DNA of 64,000 nt from Bacteroidia bacterium (GTDB taxonomy: Bacteria > Bacteroidota > Bacteroidia > Bacteroidales > F082): the NCBI GenBank assembly GCA_021287165.1, contig JAJTAY010000002.1, positions 1 through 64,000 on the forward strand, in the 5' to 3' direction. This document shows positions 18,511 through 27,626 of the stretch, one piece after another (the stretch's first letter is position 1; each line of letters starts with the position of its first letter). Made by a program: the position numbers and the translations under genes. The notes under the pieces are model-generated. The model was not told the DNA's origin and did no database searches. It worked only from the letters and a program-made list of their open reading frames with translations.

Positions 18511-20190
18511 TTAATCGAACCTTATCTTGTTGAACCACAGATTTTTGCCGTTGCGCGATGCACCGATAAATATATAGGTATTTCCTTCGAGCCAGTTGAC
18601 CGGATATTTATCGTCGAGATAAAATTTACGTCCGCCAATGTCGGTAAAGCTGCTCACTCCTCCGCCGTTGGGTTTCACCGTGGCAATGCGCGGATAATAG
18701 AGTGTGCGGGCTGTAGTACCGCTTTTTTTGGCACCGGCAACCTCGAAAACAGTCCAGTAAGTATTGTTTTCGGTGCTGATAAAAGCGTGTTCGGTGGGGA
18801 AGAGTTTGTTTTGATCGTTTTTATCGCGCAGGGCAGAGGTATAACTTTTCAGAAGTTCGCCCGTGGGTGAGAAATGGAAGAAGGTAACATCCCGGTGTTC
18901 GCCCTTGTTATTTTTCAGCTGGCCGGTGACCAGAATTTCGTTTTGAGGATTGATAAACAGATCGGTAATAATGATCCGGCCGCCTGCGTAGGGTTTCGAT
19001 TTTTCCCCGGCAGGCGAGGCTGCTTTTGCTTTGAATTCGGCCACAGGGGTATTTTTTATCCATTCAACGCCATTATCCGTCACTTTCATCATCATATATC
19101 CAGAGGTTTTACCGTTGAGCAGGGCTTCGTTCGACTGCGCTATGGCGTGTACCATGCTGGCCTCGGCGTAAACCTTTTTTTGATTTTTTGTCGTCGAAAC
19201 CAAACCATGGACAAATACAGCATTTCCGTATTCCTCTATATCGAGGATCAGCCATTTTTGCTGCACCGGCGAAGGCACTTCAAAACGCCTTTCCACCTGT
19301 GTATCGTAGTTTACCTCTATGTATTCGTATTTGCCATCCTCGCGATAAAATACAAGTGCCATATTACCGCTTTCAAGCAGCTGATTTTTAATCGGAATGG
19401 CAGGAATTGAGAAGTTGATCGGCGTTTCGGCTAACTTGTCGAGTTTTGTGGCACTGAATTTCTGAACTATATAGTTTTTGCCCAAATTCTCTTTTACGAG
19501 CCCTTTTTCGGCCAGCAAACCAACAAGCACAGCATCACCGGCTTCGGCGCTGGTAAGATCGCGCACGCGTCCTCCCCGGCTTTGGGTATGGGTAACCTGT
19601 GTAACACCGCCGCCTTTGTAGCTGTATTTAGTGTTCGTGCGCAATGCCTGATACTTGAGGATGTCATTTTTAGTCCACCATGCCACGAGCTTGATTTTCT
19701 CACCATCGTCACCGCGAGGTCTTACACGCTCTTCAACCTTAAAGCGGTCGTCGCACCAACCAGCTTCCCAGTTAAAGTAGCGCTCGATGAATCCTCTTTT
19801 AAATACGGCCTGTCCGGTGAACATATTGGCTTCCAAAGCCAGAAGCGGCTCACGGCTTTCAGGACACAGGTTGAGCGAAAATCCAAAACGGGTGCGCATA
19901 CGCTCAAGCTCTTCTTCGAATTTCTCAGAACTTTTAAAATTGAAATCCAGATCGAAAGTCATAAGCTCGCCTTTCAATTTTCTACTTGTCTGTTTGGTGA
20001 GGAAGATCAGACGCAATTCATTATTTTCCTTATCAATTACCACTTCCTGCAGGTTAACGATATTAGCTTTTCCTGCCGGGTCGTAAGTTGTTTCCTTTAG
20101 AATGGTCTGCGACTTTGCATTTGGTGCGTAGGCCATAAATACAACAGCCAGAAGACCAAGCATCTTTTTCAAGGGGGGATTGATTTTCAT
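18511..20190 (-). CDS. Secreted protein of unknown function
   Basis: About 559 residues with a clear signal peptide (core MLGLLAVVFMAYA, cleavage near AKS-Q). The mature part is mixed beta with many charged residues and ends in LWFNKIRFD; DKENNELRLIF and GQLKNNKGEHRD style stretches look like a repeated beta-propeller or secreted sensor fold, but I cannot assign a family. The ATG at 20190 is chosen because the apparent TTG start at 20229 is the TTG of the -7 promoter word. It has its own promoter and terminator, so it is probably monocistronic. Confidence 0.6.
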   Translation of the reverse strand: MKINPPLKKMLGLLAVVFMAYAPNAKSQTILKETTYDPAGKANIVNLQEVVIDKENNELRLIFLTKQTSRKLKGELMTFDLDFNFKSSEKFEEELERMRTRFGFSLNLCPESREPLLALEANMFTGQAVFKRGFIERYFNWEAGWCDDRFKVEERVRPRGDDGEKIKLVAWWTKNDILKYQALRTNTKYSYKGGGVTQVTHTQSRGGRVRDLTSAEAGDAVLVGLLAEKGLVKENLGKNYIVQKFSATKLDKLAETPINFSIPAIPIKNQLLESGNMALVFYREDGKYEYIEVNYDTQVERRFEVPSPVQQKWLILDIEEYGNAVFVHGLVSTTKNQKKVYAEASMVHAIAQSNEALLNGKTSGYMMMKVTDNGVEWIKNTPVAEFKAKAASPAGEKSKPYAGGRIIITDLFINPQNEILVTGQLKNNKGEHRDVTFFHFSPTGELLKSYTSALRDKNDQNKLFPTEHAFISTENNTYWTVFEVAGAKKSGTTARTLYYPRIATVKPNGGGVSSFTDIGGRKFYLDDKYPVNWLEGNTYIFIGASRNGKNLWFNKIRFD

Positions 20191-20226
20191 GTTATACGAT
20201 TTTTGGTGAAAGAATACCGGATGCCG

Positions 20227-20234
20227 CAAAGATA
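20227..20234 (-). promoter_or_regulatory. -7 element TATCTTTG
   Basis: Consensus TAnnTTTG on the minus strand, about 37 bases before the ATG at 20190. The TTG inside it is in frame with the gene and mimics a start codon. Confidence 0.55.
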
Positions 20235-20464
20235 TACGCGGGCTGATCTTTTCGAAATACGGTAAACAGCGTAGAAAGAATCAAGATTTGTGCCAGTGTT
20301 TAGCCTTCCGGGAAGTAAGTTAAAAAATAAAGGTATGAAAATACGCCATTGAAAACAGTTCAATAAAGACGATCATGCCGGCATACGATTTTGGATTCGA
20401 GGGAGCTGATCTGGCAAAAGTTTACTTTTCTTAAATAGAAATCATAAACTGATTTTCAAAGGAA

Positions 20465-21922
20465 CTAAAGCGAAAGACTTGCCGTGGCTTGTTCCAATCC
20501 CTCCTGATTCGTGGCAATTACAACAACAATGTCTCCTTCTTTAACGGTAGTATTGCCACCCGGAATGAGATATGTCCCATCCCTTTTGATCATCGCTATC
20601 AGAGCGTTTTCAGGAAAATTAAGTTCGAGGAGTTTTTTGCCTGAAGCTGTTGAACCAGTGGGTATTACAAACTCCTTCATGCAGGTTTTTGTTTCCTCAT
20701 CAAATATGTCGGATAAATTTTGCGGTCCTGACTGCGCCTCATTTTCGGTAACACCAAACAGCCTTGCCGCAAAAGGAATGGTTGTGCCCTGCAATAGTAC
20801 CGAAACCACAGAGATGGCGAAAACAATGTTGAAGATCAGGTCCGATTTATCGATGCCGGCTATAAGCGGATAGGTAGCAAATACGATAGGAACAGCTCCC
20901 CTCAGACCAACCCACGAAGTAAAACCAATTTCCCTGAGGGGCATCCTGAAGGGCAATAGACTAAGAAAAACGCCAATGGGTCTGGAAACGATAATCTGGA
21001 AAAGGGCAATCAGAATGCCGATGCCCAGCACCGGTACGATATGACTTGGAAATACAAGTAAACCTAAAGTCAAAAATAGGACGATCTGCATGATCCACGC
21101 CAGTCCGTCGAACACCTTGATGATGGTGTTTTTGTGGATAAGCTCGGCATTGGCAAGCATGACAGCCGTTATGTATATAGCCAGAAATCCGTTGCCTCCG
21201 GCTATCGAAGTAAGAGAAAATACAAGCAGCATCAAAGCCACGGTGAGGGCAGGATATAAACCTTCGAAACCCAGCTGCATCTTATTGATTAACAAGCGTC
21301 CATACCTTCCTGATAAATATCCGGCAAGCGCTCCAAGGGCCATTTGCTGCAGAAAAAGCAATACCTGCCGCCCGGCCGACTGATCCTGATTGACCAGCAA
21401 GGAAAGGAATGAGATGGTAAGCACATAGGCCATGGGGTCGTTACTACCGCTTTCGAGCTCAAGGAGCGGCCGCAGCCTGCCGCGCAATCGCAGGTTTTTT
21501 CCTCTCAGGATGCTGAACACCGCCGCTGCATCGGTGGAGGAGACAATTGATCCGAGGAGCAGACTTTCGATCAGGCTTAGGTTGGTTAGCCAATAAATGA
21601 AAAGCCCGAGACTGAATGCAGTAACAAAAACCCCTGCTGTCGAAAGCACGACACCCTGCCACATCACCGGCTGAATGGCCTTCCAACGGGTATCGAGACC
21701 CCCCGAAAACAAAATAAAATTAAGCGACACCACACCGATGAACTGCGCAAGCACCGGACTGTCGAAATAAATGCCTCCAATGCCTTCCGATCCTGCCAGC
21801 ATGCCCACCGCAAGAAACAACAAGAGGGTGGGTATGCCGTAACGAAATGCCCTGTTGGCGGCTAAAAGGCTTATCAAAAGCAGAACAGACGATACAAACA
21901 GGATGTGCTCAGCGCTCATCAT
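20465..21922 (-). CDS. Potassium/proton antiporter, CPA1 family with C-terminal RCK_C domain
   Basis: 485 residues. About 12 helices cover residues 5-395 with the CPA motif GSIVSSTDAAAVFSIL (about 128-143). A soluble TrkA_C/RCK_C domain follows (about 408-483; KKLLELNFPENALI, VKEGDIVVVIA), as in CvrA/NhaP2-type K+/H+ antiporters. It should export K+ in exchange for protons at the inner membrane, gated by a small ligand at the C-terminal domain. Na+ transport cannot be excluded. Confidence 0.88.
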   Translation of the reverse strand: MMSAEHILFVSSVLLLISLLAANRAFRYGIPTLLLFLAVGMLAGSEGIGGIYFDSPVLAQFIGVVSLNFILFSGGLDTRWKAIQPVMWQGVVLSTAGVFVTAFSLGLFIYWLTNLSLIESLLLGSIVSSTDAAAVFSILRGKNLRLRGRLRPLLELESGSNDPMAYVLTISFLSLLVNQDQSAGRQVLLFLQQMALGALAGYLSGRYGRLLINKMQLGFEGLYPALTVALMLLVFSLTSIAGGNGFLAIYITAVMLANAELIHKNTIIKVFDGLAWIMQIVLFLTLGLLVFPSHIVPVLGIGILIALFQIIVSRPIGVFLSLLPFRMPLREIGFTSWVGLRGAVPIVFATYPLIAGIDKSDLIFNIVFAISVVSVLLQGTTIPFAARLFGVTENEAQSGPQNLSDIFDEETKTCMKEFVIPTGSTASGKKLLELNFPENALIAMIKRDGTYLIPGGNTTVKEGDIVVVIATNQEGLEQATASLSL

Positions 21923-21969
21923 GTGCAGAGTATTGAAATGATTTTAGGAATTTCGGGAGAAAACATTTT

Positions 21970-22000
21970 CAAAAGTACAATAACCGTCCATTAATTCAAA
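21970..22000 (-). promoter_or_regulatory. Consensus promoter TTTG-N18-TACTTTTG for the antiporter
   Basis: Minus strand: TTTG at 21997-22000 (TTG at 21997-21999, 19 bases before the -7) and TACTTTTG at 21970-21977. A near-ideal Bacteroidota promoter 48 bases before the antiporter ATG. Confidence 0.65.
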
Positions 22001-22041
22001 GGCTTTGATGAACCCCGCATTGTACCATCAACTCTTTTTTA

Positions 22042-22962
22042 ATGTTTAACTTGCTGCCATCAATTCAACAGGGTATGGAAGATCTCACCATAAATCCGCA
22101 AATTCTCGCTGCTCCAGGCCAGCCGCTGAATACCGAAAGGTTTAATACTGAATGGGTCTCGTTGGTCGACAACAAAGAAATGGCATCCAAAGCGCTGGAG
22201 AAGAACATAGAGTCCTTGATTGCTATTCAGGATAAGCTCTATGCCGATAACCGATACGCCGTATTAATTATTTTTCAGGCTATGGATGCAGCGGGAAAGG
22301 ATGGAACGATAAAACACGTGATGTCAGGCCTCAACCCGCAAGGCACTCAGGTTTACAGCTTTAAGGCACCCACCGAGCACGAGCTCGATCACGATTACCT
22401 TTGGCGCACATATTGCTGCCTTCCTCAGCGGGGGAATGTGGGGATTTTCAACCGGTCGTATTACGAAGAAGTGCTGGTGACAAGGGTGCATCCGCAATTT
22501 ATTCTTCGCCAGCGAATCCCGGGAATCAACGGCCTGAACGATATCACCGATGATTTCTGGAAAATGCGTTTCCGACAGATCAACGATATGGAGAAACACC
22601 TGAGCGAGAACGGCACTATAATTATAAAGTTCTTTCTAAATATCTCTAAAGATCAACAGAAACGACGCTTTTTACGCAGGCTCGAAGACCCATCGCGCAA
22701 CTGGAAATTTCAGTCTGCCGATATTGACGAGCGTGAGCATTGGACCGAGTATATGAACGCTTACAGCGATATGCTCACGCACACCTCAACGCCCTGGGCG
22801 CCATGGTATGTAATTCCGGCCGACCGCAAATGGTTTATGCGCTATGCCGTGAGCAATGTATTGGTAAACAAACTGTCGAAGCTTGACCTGCATTATCCTG
22901 AGTTGCCTGACAAGGAGAAACAGCTTTTATCAGTCTACAAACAGCGGCTGGCAGCTGAATAA
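22042..22962 (+). CDS. Polyphosphate kinase 2 family protein
   Basis: 306 residues, single-domain PPK2. Walker A-like AMDAAGKDG (80-88), lid/substrate region GLNPQGTQVYSFKAPT (about 96-111) and Walker B-like NRSYYEEVLV (about 138-147) are intact. It transfers phosphate between polyphosphate and nucleoside mono- or diphosphates in the cytoplasm. Class (ADP- or AMP-directed) cannot be set by eye. An in-frame ATG at 22075 would shorten the N-terminus by 11 residues. Confidence 0.92.
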   Translation: MFNLLPSIQQGMEDLTINPQILAAPGQPLNTERFNTEWVSLVDNKEMASKALEKNIESLIAIQDKLYADNRYAVLIIFQAMDAAGKDGTIKHVMSGLNPQGTQVYSFKAPTEHELDHDYLWRTYCCLPQRGNVGIFNRSYYEEVLVTRVHPQFILRQRIPGINGLNDITDDFWKMRFRQINDMEKHLSENGTIIIKFFLNISKDQQKRRFLRRLEDPSRNWKFQSADIDEREHWTEYMNAYSDMLTHTSTPWAPWYVIPADRKWFMRYAVSNVLVNKLSKLDLHYPELPDKEKQLLSVYKQRLAAE

Positions 22963-22976
22963 ATTAAGCTGAGCGC

Positions 22977-24266
22977 TCAGTAACCGTACTTTTCTTTCCA
23001 AAGTTTCTGCAGACGCTGCCGCATTTCGTTCTCGCGCGGATTATCACCGGGCTCAAAAATACGTTGACCGGCCAAAGCGTCGGGCAACATTTCCATTTCG
23101 GCAAAATTGCCCTGAAAATCATGGGCGTATTTATAGCCTTCGCCATAGCCCAACTTGTCCATGAGTTTGGTGGGCGCGTTGCGCAAGGCCAGAGGCACGC
23201 TTAAATCGCCATGCCTGCGAACAAGTTCCTGGGCTTTGCCGATAGCCAAATAACTGGCATTGCTTTTGGGCGAACAGGCAAGATAGATGGCTGTCTGCGA
23301 TAAAATGATCCGGCTTTCGGGCCAGCCAATTTTGTTTACGGCGTCGAAACAGGCATTGGCCAACAGTAGTGCATTTGGGTTGGCATTGCCAATATCTTCC
23401 GAAGCCAGAATAAGCATTCTTCGGGCAATAAACAACGGGTCTTCGCCGGCCTCCACCATGCGCGCCAGATAATAAACGGCCGCATTAGGGTCGCTGCCGC
23501 GCATCGATTTGATGAATGCCGAGATTATATCGTAATGCATCTCGCCCTTTTTGTCGTAGCGTGCAAGGTTGTTCTGAACGATACGCTTTAGCTTGTCATT
23601 GCTTATTACCAGTTGTTTGTCGAAATTTGAATTGCCAGTATGCAATTCAACAGCCAGTTCAATGGCATTGAGAAGCTTACGTGCATCGCCTCCGCTGATT
23701 TGCAGCAAGGCATCCATCCCTTCAAAGGTGATTGTGAGGTCGTTTTCGGCCTCAAGTGTCTTAACCGCTCTTTCGGTAAGTATCTGCAGATGGTTGATGT
23801 CGAGAGGCTTAAGTACATAAACCTGACAGCGCGAGAGCAATGGGGCGATCACCTCGAAACTGGGGTTTTCGGTGGTGGCGCCGATGAGGGTTATATGGCC
23901 TTTTTCGACAGCACCGAGCAGCGAGTCCTGTTGCGATTTGCTGAAACGGTGTATTTCGTCGATAAACAAGATAGGAGGCCGATGAAGCAGCCTGGCTTTT
24001 TCGATCACCTCGCGCACTTCTTTAACGCCTGAAGTTACCGCACTCAACGTAAAAAACTGACGGTCGAGCTGACGTGCGATAAGCAGTGCAAGGGTTGTTT
24101 TACCAACCCCCGGAGGTCCCCAAAGGATAAGGCTGGGTATCCTGCCGCTTTGCATGGCCTGTCGGAGAATGGCGTTGGGCCCAATAAGGTGTTCCTGTCC
24201 GATGTATTCTTCCAGGGTTTTAGGCCTAAGTCGCTCTGCAAGCGGGACGTTTGATGGCATTATCAC
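22977..24266 (-). CDS. rarA: Replication-associated recombination protein A
   Basis: 429 residues, normal length. AAA+ domain with Walker [11 protein letters not shown] (about 50-59), Walker B LFIDEIHRF (about 99-107), sensor GATTENPSFEV, then the MgsA/RarA helical tetramerisation domain (SDPNAAVYYLARM, NAPTKLMDKLGYG). It acts at stalled replication forks. It converges with the PPK2 gene (14-base gap) and has its own -7 element. Confidence 0.95.
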   Translation of the reverse strand: MIMPSNVPLAERLRPKTLEEYIGQEHLIGPNAILRQAMQSGRIPSLILWGPPGVGKTTLALLIARQLDRQFFTLSAVTSGVKEVREVIEKARLLHRPPILFIDEIHRFSKSQQDSLLGAVEKGHITLIGATTENPSFEVIAPLLSRCQVYVLKPLDINHLQILTERAVKTLEAENDLTITFEGMDALLQISGGDARKLLNAIELAVELHTGNSNFDKQLVISNDKLKRIVQNNLARYDKKGEMHYDIISAFIKSMRGSDPNAAVYYLARMVEAGEDPLFIARRMLILASEDIGNANPNALLLANACFDAVNKIGWPESRIILSQTAIYLACSPKSNASYLAIGKAQELVRRHGDLSVPLALRNAPTKLMDKLGYGEGYKYAHDFQGNFAEMEMLPDALAGQRIFEPGDNPRENEMRQRLQKLWKEKYGY

Positions 24267-24280
24267 ATAACTTGAACAGG

Positions 24281-24288
24281 CAAATTTA
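24281..24288 (-). promoter_or_regulatory. -7 element TAAATTTG of rarA
   Basis: Consensus TAnnTTTG 14 bases before the rarA start on the minus strand; no good -33 TTG is seen. Confidence 0.45.
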
Positions 24289-24347
24289 ACGATTGTGCCA
24301 GTGCAGAATGGTATTAATTATGGCTGCTTCAATGGCCGGGGCATAAA

Positions 24348-24373
24348 AAAACCGCCATAGAATTGGCGGTTTT
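24348..24373 (-). terminator. Intrinsic terminator of tRNA-Met
   Basis: AAAACCGCC/GGCGGTTTT stem with an 8-base loop, directly after the tRNA 3' end on the minus strand and followed by a run of seven Ts. Confidence 0.8.
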
Positions 24374-24374
24374 G

Positions 24375-24448
24375 TAGCGAGAGCGAGAATTGAACTCGCG
24401 ACCTCCGGGTTATGAATCCGACGCTCTGACCAACTGAGCTATCTCGCC
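24375..24448 (-). tRNA. tRNA-Met (anticodon CAT), probably elongator
   Basis: 74-base cloverleaf on the minus strand. Acceptor GGCGAGA/TCTCGCT (terminal G-U) with discriminator A, D arm GCTCAGTTGGTCAGAGC, anticodon loop TTCATAA, T arm with GTTCAATTC. The first pair is G-U, not the unpaired C-A of initiator tRNA, and there is no run of three G-C pairs in the anticodon stem, so elongator is favoured; a lysidine-modified tRNA-Ile(CAU) cannot be ruled out. The pair closing the anticodon loop is an A-C mismatch. Confidence 0.93.
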
Positions 24449-24459
24449 TTTTGGGTGTG

Positions 24460-24467
24460 CAAAAATA
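24460..24467 (-). promoter_or_regulatory. -7 element TATTTTTG of tRNA-Met
   Basis: TAnnTTTG match 12 bases before the tRNA 5' end on the minus strand; a TTG lies 17 bases further upstream at 24485-24487. Confidence 0.6.
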
Positions 24468-24572
24468 CAAATTTACCGATTACACAACATGTGTCCTTGT
24501 CAAAATGCTGAAAGATGTTTTGGGCTTGTTAAGTTTTTAACATGAATTTAGAGTGTGCCATGTCAATTTGGT

Positions 24573-24580
24573 TAATTTTG
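24573..24580 (+). promoter_or_regulatory. -7 element TAATTTTG of the DUF1573 gene
   Basis: Consensus -7 word 20 bases before the ATG at 24601. It excludes the in-frame GTG at 24553 as the start. Confidence 0.55.
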
Positions 24581-24600
24581 CATTGCTAATTCAAATCAAA

Positions 24601-25062
24601 ATGGCCATGAAAAAGCTTTTCATTCTGATGCTCTTGCTTGGAGCCGGAACCCTGATGGCCCAGCAGCCCGCTACTGCCCCGACCACCAACGGCCCCGAAA
24701 TAACATTTGCCAAACTGGTGCATGACTACGGAACGGTTTTTGTCGGTTCCGACGGTTCGTACGAGTTTGAATTTACCAATACCGGGAATGAGCCGCTGAT
24801 TCTCAGTCAGCCCCGCTCGTCATGCGGATGTACAGTCCCCGACTGGCCGCGTAAGCCAATTATGCCCGGCGAAAAGGAAAAAATTAAAGTGACCTATAAC
24901 ACCGCAATCAGAGGCAACTTCACCAAGACGGTTACAATCATTTCGAACGCCAGGGTTAACAATGCCGTGGTGCTCACTATCCGTGGTAATGTGGTTGACA
25001 AACCCGCCGAGAATATGCCTGAAAAAACCAGCGCCGTGGGTACGAACCCCGGGGGCAAGTAA
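24601..25062 (+). CDS. DUF1573 domain secreted protein
   Basis: 153 residues: signal peptide (core LFILMLLLGAGTLMA, then QQPA), then one DUF1573 immunoglobulin-like domain with its signature HDYGTVFVG, FTNTGNEPLIL, SSCGCTVPDWP and YNT. These small envelope proteins are very common in Bacteroidota and their role is unknown. The ATG at 24601 gives the signal peptide (ATG at 24607 is equally possible). Not linked to its neighbour by overlap. Confidence 0.88.
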   Translation: MAMKKLFILMLLLGAGTLMAQQPATAPTTNGPEITFAKLVHDYGTVFVGSDGSYEFEFTNTGNEPLILSQPRSSCGCTVPDWPRKPIMPGEKEKIKVTYNTAIRGNFTKTVTIISNARVNNAVVLTIRGNVVDKPAENMPEKTSAVGTNPGGK

Positions 25063-25078
25063 AATCGAAAACTTCATG

Positions 25079-25104
25079 AAAGCCGGCCCTCAAAAGCCGG
25101 TTTT
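25079..25104 (+). terminator. Probable intrinsic terminator after the DUF1573 gene
   Basis: CCGGC (25083-25087) pairs with GCCGG (25096-25100); the stem extends outward through AAAG/TTTT and is followed by TTTTCGTTT. Confidence 0.55.
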
Positions 25105-25148
25105 CGTTTATCATGACATAGCCCTAACCAAAACCAAAACGTTCAGTC

Positions 25149-26345
25149 ATGCCGACAATATCGCAAAAGGGCCGCAGAATGCCCGAATCGCCTATCCGAA
25201 AACTGGTTCCCTATGCCGAAGCCGCAAAAAAGCGCGGCGTTAAAGTTTATCATCTCAACATCGGTCAACCCGATATCCACACGCCTGAAGTGGCCCTCGA
25301 AGCTATCCGTAACTTCAGCGGAAAAGTGGTGGAATACAGCCATTCGGCCGGTATTGCCTCTTACAGAACTCGTCTGGCAAAGTATTACGAAAAACACAAC
25401 ATCTTCGTAAGCCCCGACGAGATCATCATCGGAGCTGGAGCTTCCGAGGCTTTGTTGTTTGCTTTTCAGACCATTATGGACCCGGGAGATGAAGTGATTA
25501 TCCCCGAGCCTTTCTATGCCAATTATAACGGCTTTGCCATCAATTCGGGCGTCAATGTGGTACCCATCCCCTCGGGTATTGATTCTGGCTTTGCCCTGCC
25601 GCCAATTGCCGATTTCGAAAAATCCATCACGCCGCGCACCAAGGCTATTCTGGTGTGCAATCCCAACAATCCTACAGGTTATCTCTATTCTGAGGAAGAA
25701 CTGGAGGTGCTGCGTCAGCTGGTTATCAAATACGATTTGTATTTAATCGCCGATGAGGTTTACCGCGAATTTTGCTACGATGGAAACAAACACCATTCGT
25801 GCATGCACCTCAAAGGCATTGAGAATAATGTCATCCTCATCGACTCGGTTTCAAAGCGCTACAGCGCCTGCGGTGTGCGTATCGGCTGGATGATATCGAA
25901 AAATAAGGAGGTGATGCAAACGGCCCTCAAGTTTGCCCAGGCCCGCCTGAGTCCGCCCAGCTTTGGTCAGATTGCCGCTGAGGCAGCCATCGATACCCCC
26001 GACAGCTACTTCGACGAGGTGCTGGTGGAATACCTGCAACGCCGCGACCTGGTGGTTGACCGCATCAACAAAATGGAAGGTGCTTTTTGCCCCAACCCCA
26101 AAGGTGCTTTTTACGTTGTTGCCCGCCTTCCCATCGACGACAGCGACCGTTTTTGCCAGTGGCTCCTCGAAGATTTTGCCTATGAGAACCAAACCGTGAT
26201 GTTGGCACCGGCCAGCGGTTTTTACTCTACTCCAGGTCGGGGAAAGGATGAGGTGCGCATCAGCTATGTGCTCAATACCAACGATCTGGCACACGCCATG
26301 GATGCACTCGAACACGCCCTGAAAGTTTACCCCGGAAGGAAGTAA
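25149..26345 (+). CDS. Pyridoxal-phosphate aminotransferase, class I (aspartate aminotransferase-like)
   Basis: 398 residues, usual length. Fold-type I signatures: HLNIGQPD near the N-terminus, GASEALLFAF, CNPNNPTGYLYS, DEVYREF, and the Schiff-base lysine in SVSKRYSACGVRIGW. The C-terminus has the substrate arginine region RISYVLN. Aspartate, aromatic or alanine specificity cannot be read directly. The ATG at 25149 is preferred; an internal ATG at 25179 would still keep the domain. Confidence 0.88.
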   Translation: MPTISQKGRRMPESPIRKLVPYAEAAKKRGVKVYHLNIGQPDIHTPEVALEAIRNFSGKVVEYSHSAGIASYRTRLAKYYEKHNIFVSPDEIIIGAGASEALLFAFQTIMDPGDEVIIPEPFYANYNGFAINSGVNVVPIPSGIDSGFALPPIADFEKSITPRTKAILVCNPNNPTGYLYSEEELEVLRQLVIKYDLYLIADEVYREFCYDGNKHHSCMHLKGIENNVILIDSVSKRYSACGVRIGWMISKNKEVMQTALKFAQARLSPPSFGQIAAEAAIDTPDSYFDEVLVEYLQRRDLVVDRINKMEGAFCPNPKGAFYVVARLPIDDSDRFCQWLLEDFAYENQTVMLAPASGFYSTPGRGKDEVRISYVLNTNDLAHAMDALEHALKVYPGRK

Positions 26346-26584
26346 GGAATTTCGGGGATTGTTTAACTTCTTCCAGGACTGCACTTTTTCCCGCCTTATT
26401 TACTGAGGTGATTAGCATGCTTTTGCTGAACCGGTTAATGGTATTGCAGACTAGCTATACCTTTGCCCTCAATAATGGTGACATACAGGTATAAAACCTA
26501 GCTTACTGTAATCAAAATTGACGGAAATTCTTCTGTCGGAATAAGGCAAAGGACCTAATAAACTCGCATTGAGGTCTTTCAATA

Positions 26585-27547
26585 CTATTCAAGCAATCCG
26601 CGCCCCGTTTTGCGAATACGACCCTGCTGGCGAAAATCGCTGACAAGTCTGTCGAGTATGCCATTCACAAATACCTTGCTTTTAGCGGTGCTGAAATACT
26701 TGGAGATATCGATATACTCGTTTAGGGTTACTTTTACGGGTATGCTCTCAAATTCAGTGAGTTCGGTAAGTGCCATTTTGATGATGAGCACATCCATGAC
26801 AGCAATTCGCTCCAGCTCCCAGTTGTCGACCACCTTGGCGATTTCCTTGTCCCAGTCGCCGCTGCGGAAAATGGTTTTGCGGAAAAGCTGCTTTGCAAAC
26901 TCCAGATCCTCGTTTTCTTCCTCATGTTCGGTCTTGAGCAGCCCGGGCAGGGGAGTATCGGCCTTGAATTCGTCCTCTTTTATATGCCGCACAAACAAGA
27001 GCAAAAGATAGGAAACAAGGTGGTAATCGTCAACGAAATAAATGCTTTTTTCTTCGTAAAATGATTGCAAAAGCTCGAACTCGGCGAAAAGGTTCTCGAT
27101 AATAAACAGCACCAATTTGCGGTCTTCGTTGAAGCTTTCGCGGGGCTGGCTCATATACAGCTGAAAAGCGGTGGTTTCGCGAAGCATATAGTAAAACCTG
27201 CGCACCATTTCCTGCTCTTCGGCCCAGTTAATATGATACAAGGCTTCCTTGCGGCGAAAATCGCGGTTGTTATCAATGGCTGCGATGAGCCTGTTGTTAA
27301 CGAATCGCATATTGGGGTTGAGGTCCTCATCGGTGGGCAGCAGTTTTTTCCTGTTGTCTTCGATGCGCCTTTCAGCAAAACGCGTCAGTTCGACAATGAA
27401 AGACAGCTGGTATATGAATAATTCGTAAAGTTTGTTGATGCTGAGGATGAGTTGTTTATCACCCTGATCGAGGCTGGTGCTGCCCGATTGAAACCAGGCG
27501 TAAAGTGCCTGTAATACTTTCACCCTCAGGTGCCTTCTGCTAAGCAT
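26585..27547 (-). CDS. nusB: Transcription antitermination factor NusB, long Bacteroidota form
   Basis: 320 residues; the NusB fold is at the C-terminus (about 190-315; DWELERIAVMDVLIIKMALTEL and PVKVTLNEYIDISKYFS). The N-terminus begins LSRRHLRVKVLQALYAW as in NusB, followed by a large insertion, which is why it is twice the E. coli length. This long form is normal in Bacteroidota. It binds boxA RNA with S10 in rRNA antitermination. Confidence 0.92.
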   Translation of the reverse strand: MLSRRHLRVKVLQALYAWFQSGSTSLDQGDKQLILSINKLYELFIYQLSFIVELTRFAERRIEDNRKKLLPTDEDLNPNMRFVNNRLIAAIDNNRDFRRKEALYHINWAEEQEMVRRFYYMLRETTAFQLYMSQPRESFNEDRKLVLFIIENLFAEFELLQSFYEEKSIYFVDDYHLVSYLLLLFVRHIKEDEFKADTPLPGLLKTEHEEENEDLEFAKQLFRKTIFRSGDWDKEIAKVVDNWELERIAVMDVLIIKMALTELTEFESIPVKVTLNEYIDISKYFSTAKSKVFVNGILDRLVSDFRQQGRIRKTGRGLLE

Positions 27548-27576
27548 AAATGAACGTCAAGTAATGAAATATGTCG

Positions 27577-27606
27577 CAAAGGTACGACAAAAGCAAGTAT
27601 GGACAA
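27577..27606 (-). promoter_or_regulatory. Consensus promoter TTG-N19-TACCTTTG of nusB
   Basis: Minus strand TTG at 27604-27606 and TACCTTTG at 27577-27584 with an exact 19-base spacer, 29 bases before the nusB ATG. Confidence 0.7.
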
Positions 27607-27626
27607 GTATTGGACAGTCAAAGGGA

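Noticed and set aside
24375..24448. Initiator tRNA-Met
   Set aside because: The first pair is G-U and the anticodon stem lacks three consecutive G-C pairs, unlike bacterial initiators.
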